NCBI GenBank assembly: GCA_010692425.1
Contig: JAAHHJ010000016.1
Coordinates: forward strand, 153,925-217,924
Direction of reading: 5' to 3'
DNA length: 64,000 bases
Origin: Symploca sp. SIO3C6
GTDB taxonomy: Bacteria; Cyanobacteriota; Cyanobacteriia; Cyanobacteriales; Coleofasciculaceae
Shown: positions 25,557 through 33,706 of the stretch, piece after piece
Position numbering within the stretch: position 1 is the stretch's first letter
Layout of the letters: the number at the start of each line of letters is the position of its first letter
Made by a program: the position numbers and the translations under genes
Notes under the pieces: model-generated
Told to the model about the DNA's origin: nothing
The model's database searches: none
What the model saw: the letters and a program-made list of their open reading frames with translations, nothing else

Positions 25557-26408
25557 ATGAATAACATTACTAACAATCAGAACCTCAAACAATTACTGGG
25601 AAGTGTTGCTGCAACTGCCTGCATTACCTCTATAATCACACAGCCAGCTCAAGCTTTCAGTTTCCAGACCAACTTTGATGCTGCTTTAACAGGAGCTCAA
25701 GCGGCTAAAGGAGATATCCTACTGCAATCAGTAGAGTTTGAAGGAAGAACCTTTGATGGAATCACTATTGACAACTTTGCTCTAGTCAATCAAGCCAATA
25801 TAGTCAGTAATGACCTCTGGACTAGAGGTAACGCTGGTGCAGCCAGTGCTGACTTGGGAGACTTAGCTACTGTGGGTCTAAAGCAGGAGGATGTTGATAA
25901 TCAGGGTGTGGTAGCAGCTCTTGGCAATATGTATCTTAGCAGTATTATTGACACTGAAGATAAGGGCAATTTTGCTATTGACCTCAGATTCGAGCAAGCA
26001 GTAGATAACCTTTTCTTTTGGGAAAGGGGTATGAATAGCAAATTAGATGTTCAGGCTCTTGATGCTGATGGTAATGTGATTGGCAACTTACTAAACCTTG
26101 ACTCTAATAACTGGAATTATGCAGGATACAAACTTAATACTAAGGAAATTAAAAGAGCCCAGAAAGTTGGTTCTCTAGGTGTAAGTTTAAACGACTTAGG
26201 TGTTGTAGACCCGATTACTGGAATTAGAGTTATTAGCCGAGGAAGGAAATACAATGGACCAGACTGGAAAGTCATTGGTTCAGCTGCTAGTGGTAATCAA
26301 GTTCAGCCTGTACCAGAACCAGGAACTGTAATTAGTTTGGCACTTTTGGGCATTCCCCTAATTGCTAGTCGCCGTCAGCGAAATGCATCTGATGCCTCCC
26401 ATATTTAA
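25557..26408 (+). CDS. Exosortase-dependent (PEP-CTERM) surface protein, XDP2-like
   Basis: Secreted protein of 283 residues. The Sec signal peptide spans about residues 1-34 (GSVAATACITSIITQPAQAF), followed by a beta-rich body. It ends in a PEP-CTERM tail: VPEPGT (about 260-265), a hydrophobic segment VISLALLGIPLIA, and the basic RRQRN. The tail directs cleavage by an exosortase. The body (KGDILLQSVEFEG, RFEQAVDNLFFWERGMNSKLDV, NWNYAGYKLNTKEI) resembles the XDP2 class of exosortase-dependent surface proteins found in cyanobacteria. The precise role (extracellular matrix or surface layer) is unknown. The start ATG sits after an AT-rich leader. The only other gene nearby that could act on the envelope is the distant PMT-type transferase. 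Confidence 0.85.
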   Translation: MNNITNNQNLKQLLGSVAATACITSIITQPAQAFSFQTNFDAALTGAQAAKGDILLQSVEFEGRTFDGITIDNFALVNQANIVSNDLWTRGNAGAASADLGDLATVGLKQEDVDNQGVVAALGNMYLSSIIDTEDKGNFAIDLRFEQAVDNLFFWERGMNSKLDVQALDADGNVIGNLLNLDSNNWNYAGYKLNTKEIKRAQKVGSLGVSLNDLGVVDPITGIRVISRGRKYNGPDWKVIGSAASGNQVQPVPEPGTVISLALLGIPLIASRRQRNASDASHI

Positions 26409-26456
26409 AAAAACATAAGCTTCTCTATCTAGAACAGGGCAAGTAATAAATTTTAG

Positions 26457-26538
26457 GTAATAAGTAATAAGTCAGTACTCAATAAAACTTATTACTTATT
26501 ACTTATTACTTATTACTTATTACTTATTACTTATTACT
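26457..26538. repeat. CTTATTA heptamer array with inverted partner
   Basis: About seven perfect copies of CTTATTA (26488-26538) are preceded by inverted units (GTAATAA twice, 26457-26471), so transcripts could fold into a long A/U hairpin between the convergent XDP2-like gene and guaA. The repeat ends 14 bases from the guaA stop. It belongs to the cyanobacterial short tandemly repeated repetitive (STRR) type. Confidence 0.88.
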
Positions 26539-26551
26539 ACCATGCCAACAT

Positions 26552-28183
26552 TCACTCCCACTCTATAGTTCCAGGGGGCTTAGAGGTAATGTCGTAAACT
26601 ACCCGATTAACACCATGGACCTCGTTGACAATCCGATTAGAAATTGCTTCCAACACCTCATAAGGTACCCTTGACCAGTCAGCAGTCATACCATCTTCAC
26701 TGGAAATAAAGCGCAAGACAATTGGGTGAGCATAGGTACGTTGATCTCCCATAACCCCTACACTCCGCACTGGCAACAAGACTGCAAATGCTTGCCAAAA
26801 GTCATGGTAAATCCCCCGCCTGTTAACTTCCTGGCGGACAATAAAATCAGCATCGCGTAAAATTTTCAGCCGCTCTGCTGTCACTTCACCAATAATGCGA
26901 ATTGCTAGCCCTGGCCCTGGGAAAGGGTGCCTGCGTACAATTTCCTCTGGTAATCCAATCGAACGACCAACCTTACGCACTTCATCTTTAAAGAGTTTGC
27001 GCAAAGGTTCAACCAGCTTAAAACGTAAGTCTTTAGGCAAGCCGCCGACATTGTGATGGCTCTTGATTTTCACTGCGACTCGCTCCCCAGTTTGAGGGTC
27101 AACGTTGGTGTTGGCTGACTCAATTACATCGGGATAGAGTGTACCTTGAGCAAGATAATCAAACGGACCAAGGCGTTTAGACTGCTCTTCAAAAACGCGA
27201 ATGAATTCGTGACCAATACGACGGCGCTTTTCTTCTGGATCAGTAACCCCAGCCAGTAGCTCCAGGAATCGTTCGCGGGCATTGACATATTCTACCCGAA
27301 TGTGAAATTGTTCCTCAAATAACTTTACCAAGCGCTCTGGTTCCCTTTTGCGCATGAAGCCTTGGTCAATAAACATGCAAGTCAGTTGGTCTCCAATTGC
27401 CTTGTGAAGTAAGAAGGCAAGGGTAGAGGAGTCAACACCGCCAGAGAGGGCAAGTAGTACCCGTTTATCTCCTACCTTGGCACGAATTTCCCGAATTGCT
27501 TCTTCAACAAAGGCGTCAGTGGTCCAGGTAGGTTCACACTCGCAAATGTGATAAACAAAATTGCGGATTAAGGCAATACCCCCTGCTGAATGTACCACCT
27601 CGGGATGGAATTGGACCCCATACATTTTTTTCTGGTGATCAGCGATTGCTGCACAGGGGGTATTCTCGGTATGCGCCAGAATCCCAAAGCCAGTTGGTAA
27701 TTGCTGACAGGAGTCACCGTGGCTCATCCACATGGTTGAACCTTCTTCAACGTTGGTTAGCAAGTCAGTGGGGTCATCAATGAGTAGCGAGGCTTTACCA
27801 TACTCGGCTCTTTCGGCACGCGTCACTTTTCCACCCAGTTGTTGCACCATTAACTGCATACCATAGCAAACTCCTAGCACAGGTATGCCTAAATTCCAAA
27901 TTTCTGGGTCACACAGGGGTGCACCAGGGTCATAGACAGAATTAGGGCCACCGGAAAGGATAATTCCTTTGGGATTGAGTTGTTGCAACTGCTCGATGGT
28001 AGTACGATAGGAAAGAACCTCGGAATAGACTTGAGTTTCGCGGATGCGACGAGCAATGAGCTCAGAGTATTGAGAACCAAAGTCCAGAATGACGATCATC
28101 TGGCGATCCAACTGCTTGTTGAGAGAGGCGACATCTGGCGTCTCTAATGCTTCTGTCTGTAGTGTTACTGATGCGTCCGTCAT
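26552..28183 (-). CDS. guaA: GMP synthase (glutamine-hydrolysing)
   Basis: Converts XMP to GMP using ATP and glutamine, the last step of de novo guanine nucleotide synthesis. The 543 residues comprise a GATase1 domain ([17 protein letters not shown], nucleophile in [14 protein letters not shown]) and an ATP-pyrophosphatase domain (PP-loop [12 protein letters not shown]). The dimerisation domain follows and ends [11 protein letters not shown], the invariant C-terminus of the family. The N-terminal 28 residues precede the usual [10 protein letters not shown] start and are typical of cyanobacterial GuaA. A weak hairpin GAAACC-TAAT-GGTTTC (28268-28283) lies upstream, of unknown meaning. Confidence 0.98.
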   Translation of the reverse strand: MTDASVTLQTEALETPDVASLNKQLDRQMIVILDFGSQYSELIARRIRETQVYSEVLSYRTTIEQLQQLNPKGIILSGGPNSVYDPGAPLCDPEIWNLGIPVLGVCYGMQLMVQQLGGKVTRAERAEYGKASLLIDDPTDLLTNVEEGSTMWMSHGDSCQQLPTGFGILAHTENTPCAAIADHQKKMYGVQFHPEVVHSAGGIALIRNFVYHICECEPTWTTDAFVEEAIREIRAKVGDKRVLLALSGGVDSSTLAFLLHKAIGDQLTCMFIDQGFMRKREPERLVKLFEEQFHIRVEYVNARERFLELLAGVTDPEEKRRRIGHEFIRVFEEQSKRLGPFDYLAQGTLYPDVIESANTNVDPQTGERVAVKIKSHHNVGGLPKDLRFKLVEPLRKLFKDEVRKVGRSIGLPEEIVRRHPFPGPGLAIRIIGEVTAERLKILRDADFIVRQEVNRRGIYHDFWQAFAVLLPVRSVGVMGDQRTYAHPIVLRFISSEDGMTADWSRVPYEVLEAISNRIVNEVHGVNRVVYDITSKPPGTIEWE

Positions 28184-28403
28184 GACAATTGTGTGAGTGT
28201 GCGAATATGGCGCTGCTGAAGTACTCTATCGAAGCAGCGAATATCTATTGCAGGGCGTAGATAATGGGAAACCTAATGGTTTCTATATGTTATTCCTGTA
28301 AAGATTCATAACAGGTTAGCACAATAGTGCTCAAAATGTGCACTAAATTATGTGGAATAAAAAATTAAGTTATGCTGAAGATAAGATTTAGCGTGGGAAA
28401 ATT

Positions 28404-29297
28404 TTAGTTAAATTCCCTTGTGATCTCCTCGAGTACTTGATGTAACTCTCTAAAATGCATCCAACCGACAAAGCCACTATAGAGGCATTGCTCTTTGCCG
28501 TTGGCAACAAAGACGTGTTCCATCTGTAAAGGGTGCTTCCAAGTGCGAATAGTTAAACCATTGTCGAACCTCAGATAGGTCTTGGCGCGGTGAAAATCTC
28601 GCTGATGAGCATCAGTCATGCCTGGTACTAGGCGCAAACGTTCAATCAATTTATATGCAAAATCTATTGGTGGCGGTGCAGTTATGACGGGATTAGCCCA
28701 AAAATTGATAATATTTGTCGCTACTTGACAATGATTTTTGAGTTCAGGATGACGCAGACTAGGTAAAACTACCAACTTTGCGCCCTCAAACTTAGTAGCC
28801 TCTAGAGTGATTGTACCATCACTGCCTTGATCTTGATCTCCAGCGATCGCTAAAGTGGGAATATTTTTGGCGATTGACTGAGCTATCTGGCGACGGTTTT
28901 TACCTAAATCCCTGGCGATACCAATGCCAATTCCCAAAGGATCAATAATGCGAGCTAAATCTGCACCTCCCACTGGAGAAGCAATCAATACTAACGATTC
29001 AACTTTTGGGTGCCATTCTGGGTGACGGCTAAGAATTTCCAACCAGATTAGTCCCCCCATGGAATGACCAATGATTCTCATGGGTGTATTAGGATAAGCG
29101 GCAATCGTTTCGATTGCTTTTTGTTCCACTTGCTCAATTAGGGGCTCAATTCTCAGCCAGGTTCTAATCCAGCCCAGATTTGGAGTAATGATGCGAGCTT
29201 TTGATACATTTAACCTTTTAGTCAGTTTTGCGATCGCTTTGTGGTTATCAGCCCACCCGTGTTGGGCGTAAAGAATAAAATCTGGCGTCTCAGTCAC
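28404..29297 (-). CDS. Alpha/beta hydrolase
   Basis: A 297-residue cytosolic hydrolase of the lipase/esterase-like alpha/beta fold. It has the oxyanion region FILYAQHGWADNHKAI, the nucleophile elbow GHSMGG (Ser at the centre), a probable Asp in IAGDQDQGSDG and a His in LPSLRHPELKNH. The C-terminal 90 residues form an extra region (FRELHQVLEEITREF at the end) not needed for the fold. It is on the same strand as guaA, 220 bases upstream, and probably independent. The substrate is unknown. The N-terminal MTETPDFILYAQHGW leaves no room for a signal peptide. Confidence 0.88.
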   Translation of the reverse strand: MTETPDFILYAQHGWADNHKAIAKLTKRLNVSKARIITPNLGWIRTWLRIEPLIEQVEQKAIETIAAYPNTPMRIIGHSMGGLIWLEILSRHPEWHPKVESLVLIASPVGGADLARIIDPLGIGIGIARDLGKNRRQIAQSIAKNIPTLAIAGDQDQGSDGTITLEATKFEGAKLVVLPSLRHPELKNHCQVATNIINFWANPVITAPPPIDFAYKLIERLRLVPGMTDAHQRDFHRAKTYLRFDNGLTIRTWKHPLQMEHVFVANGKEQCLYSGFVGWMHFRELHQVLEEITREFN

Positions 29298-29562
29298 TGG
29301 TCTTATTATTGTAATTAGTTTTTACTGTACATAGTAAATCCCTAAAACCCCTCCTGTGTCTTATCCTACAAGGATAGGGAGCAAGGTTTCTTCTCCCCGC
29401 ATCGGGGAAATTGGGGGGTCAATTCTACTTTTGCAAGAGGTCTACTGAACATTGACATTTCGCCTAAGTGAGGACATAAGGGTTAAAATATTTATAGTCA
29501 GGTTGATTAATTATAGGCTCGATAAAGCTGCCTAATGAATGGTCTACCTCAGGGAAATTTAG

Positions 29563-29973
29563 ATGGTAAAAGATCGATTTCATGCTGTTGTTAGAACTGC
29601 CTTAGAAAAGGACAATTGGCAAATAACAGCTGATCCTTACGAAATTAGTATCGATGATGTGGATTTCGAGATCGATTTAGCAGCAGAACAATTATTGGCA
29701 GCAGAACGAGAAAATCAGAAGGTTGCTGTGGAAGTGAAAAGTTTTATCAGCCCCTCCAATGTTTCAGACTTTCATATGGCGTTGGGTCAGTTCCTCAATT
29801 ACCGAGATGCACTGGCAAGAATTGAACCTGAGCGCCAACTTTATTTGGCTGTGCGAGTGCCAATTTATGAAAGTTTCTTCCAGCGACGCTTTATCATGGC
29901 GGCAGTTGAACGCTATCAAGTCCGATTGGTGATTTACAATGTCAACCAGGAGGTGATTGTTCAATGGCTGTAG
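29563..29973 (+). CDS. xisH: XisH family protein (PD-(D/E)XK-like)
   Basis: A 136-residue homologue of XisH, first described as needed for excision of the fdxN element in Anabaena heterocysts but widespread and often multicopy in other cyanobacteria. The sequence has a nuclease-like core: IDLAAEQLLAAERENQKVAVEVKSF (Glu-x-Lys within VEVKSF) and FHMALGQFLNYRDAL. It overlaps the next gene xisI by ten bases (xisI ATG at 29964), a conserved pairing that implies translational coupling. No fdxN element, recombinase XisF or nif gene is nearby, so a role other than heterocyst excision is likely here. Confidence 0.92.
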   Translation: MVKDRFHAVVRTALEKDNWQITADPYEISIDDVDFEIDLAAEQLLAAERENQKVAVEVKSFISPSNVSDFHMALGQFLNYRDALARIEPERQLYLAVRVPIYESFFQRRFIMAAVERYQVRLVIYNVNQEVIVQWL

Positions 29974-30314
29974 AGCAATATCGACAATACATTAAGCATT
30001 TGCTTTCGGAACGTGCCGAGCGCGCTTCACGGCAGAGAAATGCGCCGGAATACGATGTTCAGACTGTTTTTGATCAACAGCAGGATCACTACCAACTTCT
30101 GTATGTAGGTTGGCGTGGGAATAAACGCGATTTTGGCTGTATTCTCCATGTTGACATTAAGGGTGGAAAAATCTGGATTCAGCATGACGGCACTGAAGAG
30201 GGGCTTGCCAACCGATTAGTTGAAATGGGAGTTCCTAAACAAGATATTATTTTAGCATTCCACGAACCTGAAGTGCGTCAGTTTACAGGGTTTGGTACTG
30301 CTGGCTTTGACTAG
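29964..30314 (+). CDS. xisI: XisI family protein
   Basis: A 116-residue partner of XisH. Family marks: YRQYIKHLLSERA at the N-terminus, YDVQTVFDQQQDHYQLLYVGW, HVDIKGGKIWIQHDGTE and a C-terminal GVPKQDIILAFHEPEVR. XisI proteins are always found next to XisH and probably bind it. The start overlaps the xisH stop. The 3' end converges on the metacaspase-NACHT gene with a 42-base gap, an arrangement that could link the two modules by position only. Confidence 0.93.
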   Translation: MAVEQYRQYIKHLLSERAERASRQRNAPEYDVQTVFDQQQDHYQLLYVGWRGNKRDFGCILHVDIKGGKIWIQHDGTEEGLANRLVEMGVPKQDIILAFHEPEVRQFTGFGTAGFD

Positions 30315-30356
30315 TGGAGACAAGTTGATTGGTACTCAGGAATATTTCGGTTGTGT

Positions 30357-33077
30357 TTATTCAAATGGTCTTGAGCGATTATTGTTCAGTGACATTGAGG
30401 CAAAATGCTCTAGCAGTAGTCGATGGATGAAGATGTAGCCGCCGCCAACTTTTTGCAAGAAGATGCGCTCTGTGGCATAGTCCAGGAAACGGGCATAGTT
30501 CCAGGGTATATATTTATTGAAGTAGAGGATAAGTCGCAGACTTAAATGTTTAACGCAAGCTTCCCCTCCTCCAGCCGCAAATCCAAAAACTAGTCCGAAA
30601 GTACCCAAGAAAAATATAGACCAGCTTGCCATCATTGACCAACTTTTTACTGTAATAGCAATAGCAGCTAACAAAATAAATCCTATCAAAGCAAAAAATA
30701 TAGAATTTTTTAGTGATTGCCAGATTCCTTGATTAGGAATAGTTTTGGTGTCTATATTCTTACCGGTTATACCTCTAATGATTCCGATCAGAAGCCCGAT
30801 ACTCAGTCCAAATGTCATCCCACGAATAACTGACTCAACGCTGCTATGACTAATCGGGGTGTTGGGATTTAGTAAATGCCAAGTAAGTCCTAGAATAACT
30901 CTAATCAATACACCTAAAGCAGACCCCAAAAATCCTCCTATAGCTATATTTTTTATAGTATAGAAGCCAGACCATTTGAGTATTTCGACTGTTTTGATAC
31001 TGTGAAAACCAAATAAAAACCAACAAATTAAACTGCCAAAAATAATCGAAGCAACTTGAAAAAAAAGATCCCAATAGTGTCTGTCAGCCATCAGCCAAAC
31101 TAATAGCAAGAAAATAAATACAATCCCGATAACATAGAGCCATTTTTGCATCCTTGTCTGTAACCAACTAGGTTGCATTTGCTCAATTAAAAATACCGTT
31201 TGAGACTCCTGTACCATTCTTTGGGCTAGCCAAATTAGCCAGCCCATGGCTTTTGGTTTGGGATATCTATCATCAGCACCACGACGGCTAAACATCCTGT
31301 CAATATAGGCATTAAAAATCTGTTGGCGACGTTGTTCTAGGTTCATACTGGGCAAGTCTTCAACAGACATTCCCTGATAAGCGATCGCCATAATGTTAAG
31401 CATTAATGGTGAAGCTGCCAACTCTTGCAATTGGCTATCTGTTTGTAGTGCTGTACTCACTGCCGCTACTGAGTCACCGACACTAGTAAGGTATTGTTGA
31501 ATTTGTTCACGTTTTAGTGGTTGTACAGAAATGGCAGCTTGAAAGTGCAGACGTGATTTAAGTGCGGCGTAATCTTTAATGCGGCTACAAACCACCATCT
31601 CTGTTTCTCCCTGTTGCTGGAGAAATTGATTTAATGCTTGAGTACAGTTATCGCGAATATTATTTCTGACTTCATCTAAACCATCGAGCAATAGTAGCAG
31701 TTTTCCCTCTTTTACCCAAACTTTACCGATATCCTTAGAAACCTGATATTGATTGTTAAGTTCAAGAATTAACCAATCGGCAATAGTTTGCTTGCCATCT
31801 TTCCAAGAAGAGAGATTCAACACTACTGGCATCGGCAAGTTGACATCTCTTTGAGCACGATTAATCAAATCTCGGGCAAGTTCAAGCAGAGTAATAGTTT
31901 TACCAGAGCCTGGTTCTCCTAAAATGAGTAGGGTACGACCTATACCTAACTCATCAAATTGGTCGATTACTTTTGTCCCCAGTGGTAAGGTTTGCTGGTG
32001 TTGGTTGGAAGTTTCCCAAACTAATACGGCTGGACTTTCCACCATGTTAAGTCGCTCTTCGAGTCCTAGGGCAATCATTACTTGACCATGCAATGATTTC
32101 TCTAAAACACCTTTAATCCAAGCATTTCTGACTTTGTTGAGTAAAATCTGTCGATGGCGATACTCCTGGCGATTGAGGGGGGAACTTTCCTTTAATTTTG
32201 GTTGATTTGACGATATTGGGACGAAATCTACAGGCGCTTGCACTTGTGCTGGCACTGAGGAGATATTTTTTTTTCCAGAATTAGGAACACCTGCTGGTAG
32301 TGTTTCCTCTGAAGAGGCTAAGGGTAAAGTCTCTATAATCGGCGCTTTAGCCAAGAGAATTTTATAGCCTTCTTTGATAGCATAGATTTCCGGTTTCATT
32401 GCTGGTACAACTGCTTGCACCTTTTCTTTGGCATACCCATGCAATTCATCAACCGAAATCATGCGATCGCAGTCTTGATCTGCTGCTCCAGTTTTGATAC
32501 CCTCAACTAGGTAGTTAGTATAAATTGATAGTTCTAATCCCTTTTGTTCAAAGGAATATTGCATAGAACTAGAAGAAGTTAAAATAGCTCTACCTTCGCC
32601 GCCTAGCTGTGTTCTAACATCTACCCTACCGTCATCTTTGGCTAATAATCCCTCAGCAAAAGCACCGCTAAAGCAACAGTCGAGAATTACCACCTGTCGC
32701 CTGGAACGGCAATTATCCATAATGTCATGGATAAAACTAGCTGCCACTGCCGTCGCCTTGATGAGTTCTCCCTGTTCAGTTTTGCGAGTGATGCGATTAG
32801 CTAAATAAAGTCTACCTCGTTCATCCTTAACTCCATGACCAGAAAAAAATAGTAACACTAGGTCATCTTTTTTGCGAGTAGAGGCAAAAGCTGCTTCAAT
32901 TTGCTCCTCCATCTCCTGCTTATTAGGATTGACAAGCTTGTTAACTTGATCAAAATCACCAAGCTCTGGATTCTGCAAAACTCGGTACATTGCCTCCACA
33001 TCTTTGGTGGATGCAGGCAAGGGTGTAAGACCTGAGTGATATTTACTAACCCCGATCAGCAATGCTATCTTGACCAT
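30357..33077 (-). CDS. Metacaspase-NACHT ATPase with membrane domain
   Basis: A 906-residue three-part protein. Residues 1-245 are a caspase-fold (p20-like, clan CD) protease with catalytic His81 (FFSGHGVKDERG) and Cys135 (ILDCCFSG). A Pro/Ser-rich linker leads to a NACHT ATPase with Walker A LGEPGSGKT near residue 385 and Walker B LLLLLDGLDEV near 462. Residues about 635-850 contain six hydrophobic segments (for example VIGIVFIFLLLVWL and NIAIGGFLGSALGVLI), followed by a short C-terminal helix region (YIFIHRLLLEHFASM). It is likely a membrane-held, ATP-switched protease for regulated cell death or immunity. The upstream gene (33224-33610) encodes an EACC1-like adaptor, forming a two-gene unit. 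The activating signal and proteolytic target are unknown. Confidence 0.9.
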   Translation of the reverse strand: MVKIALLIGVSKYHSGLTPLPASTKDVEAMYRVLQNPELGDFDQVNKLVNPNKQEMEEQIEAAFASTRKKDDLVLLFFSGHGVKDERGRLYLANRITRKTEQGELIKATAVAASFIHDIMDNCRSRRQVVILDCCFSGAFAEGLLAKDDGRVDVRTQLGGEGRAILTSSSSMQYSFEQKGLELSIYTNYLVEGIKTGAADQDCDRMISVDELHGYAKEKVQAVVPAMKPEIYAIKEGYKILLAKAPIIETLPLASSEETLPAGVPNSGKKNISSVPAQVQAPVDFVPISSNQPKLKESSPLNRQEYRHRQILLNKVRNAWIKGVLEKSLHGQVMIALGLEERLNMVESPAVLVWETSNQHQQTLPLGTKVIDQFDELGIGRTLLILGEPGSGKTITLLELARDLINRAQRDVNLPMPVVLNLSSWKDGKQTIADWLILELNNQYQVSKDIGKVWVKEGKLLLLLDGLDEVRNNIRDNCTQALNQFLQQQGETEMVVCSRIKDYAALKSRLHFQAAISVQPLKREQIQQYLTSVGDSVAAVSTALQTDSQLQELAASPLMLNIMAIAYQGMSVEDLPSMNLEQRRQQIFNAYIDRMFSRRGADDRYPKPKAMGWLIWLAQRMVQESQTVFLIEQMQPSWLQTRMQKWLYVIGIVFIFLLLVWLMADRHYWDLFFQVASIIFGSLICWFLFGFHSIKTVEILKWSGFYTIKNIAIGGFLGSALGVLIRVILGLTWHLLNPNTPISHSSVESVIRGMTFGLSIGLLIGIIRGITGKNIDTKTIPNQGIWQSLKNSIFFALIGFILLAAIAITVKSWSMMASWSIFFLGTFGLVFGFAAGGGEACVKHLSLRLILYFNKYIPWNYARFLDYATERIFLQKVGGGYIFIHRLLLEHFASMSLNNNRSRPFE

Positions 33078-33223
33078 GGAGGAGAGTTATTGAAGCAAAT
33101 GGTTATATAGCGCTACGCGCAAGGCCCCAGGGCAGAAGGCTCCAAGGCAGAAGGCAGAAGGGGTGAATTTGACAAAGTTCTAGCGATTTAGCTTGTCCTA
33201 ACCTTAATACGTACTGTTATATT

Positions 33224-33610
33224 TTAATCTGGCATAATAAAATCTTCTGCTGCTCTAATCGCGATTAATAACTCTTGTTGGTTACTGGCTTTGAGTTTCA
33301 ATTTTCTGCCATTGGCTTCTACTTCCATCTCAATGGGTGTTGGTTTACCCCCGAAACGATCCCCAAGAAACGACATAAAACCGGGAACTTTACCAACGTC
33401 CACCACAGCTTCCAACATCCCCAGCACAAATCCTGCTATTGCCTTAGAGCCTTCTGGGGCTTGTTCTACTTTAACGAGATTTGCTTGCTCTACCTCATCG
33501 AGTTCATTCATTTCCTGTAGCAGTTTTCGTGCTGCCTCGTCTAGCTCTTCTTCGTCTAGCTCGGGATCAGATAGAGCGATAGTTAGTTTAATTTTAGATT
33601 GTTCTGTCAT
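33224..33610 (-). CDS. EACC1-like effector-associated component
   Basis: An acidic 128-residue protein. The layout is a strand plus Asp/Glu-rich helix (PELDEEELDEAARKLLQEM), a loop VEQAPEGSKAIAG, a hydrophobic helix (FVLGMLEAVVDVG), and then two strands and a helix (IEMEVEANGRKLKLKA, LLIAIRAAEDFI). This matches the effector-associated constant component 1 (EACC1) pattern described for NTP-dependent bacterial conflict systems (Aravind group), where it accompanies caspase or other effectors. It starts 146 bases upstream of the caspase-NACHT gene on the same strand, so they are very probably co-transcribed. The role as adaptor is inference. The family call is from memory of the pattern. Confidence 0.72.
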   Translation of the reverse strand: MTEQSKIKLTIALSDPELDEEELDEAARKLLQEMNELDEVEQANLVKVEQAPEGSKAIAGFVLGMLEAVVDVGKVPGFMSFLGDRFGGKPTPIEMEVEANGRKLKLKASNQQELLIAIRAAEDFIMPD

Positions 33611-33706
33611 TTTCCAGTTTTATGCATCAGCCTATAGAAATTCACTTCCTGGATAAGGAAGATAACTCTAAGTAATAAATGCTCTCTTAATCAGGATTCT
33701 AGCGCA

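Noticed and set aside
26457..26538. Possible CRISPR array
   Set aside because: The repeat unit is 7 bp in direct tandem without spacers; it is an STRR. The same holds for the other arrays.
29563..30314. fdxN-type excision element
   Set aside because: Only XisH and XisI are present; no recombinase, nif genes or attachment sites are seen.
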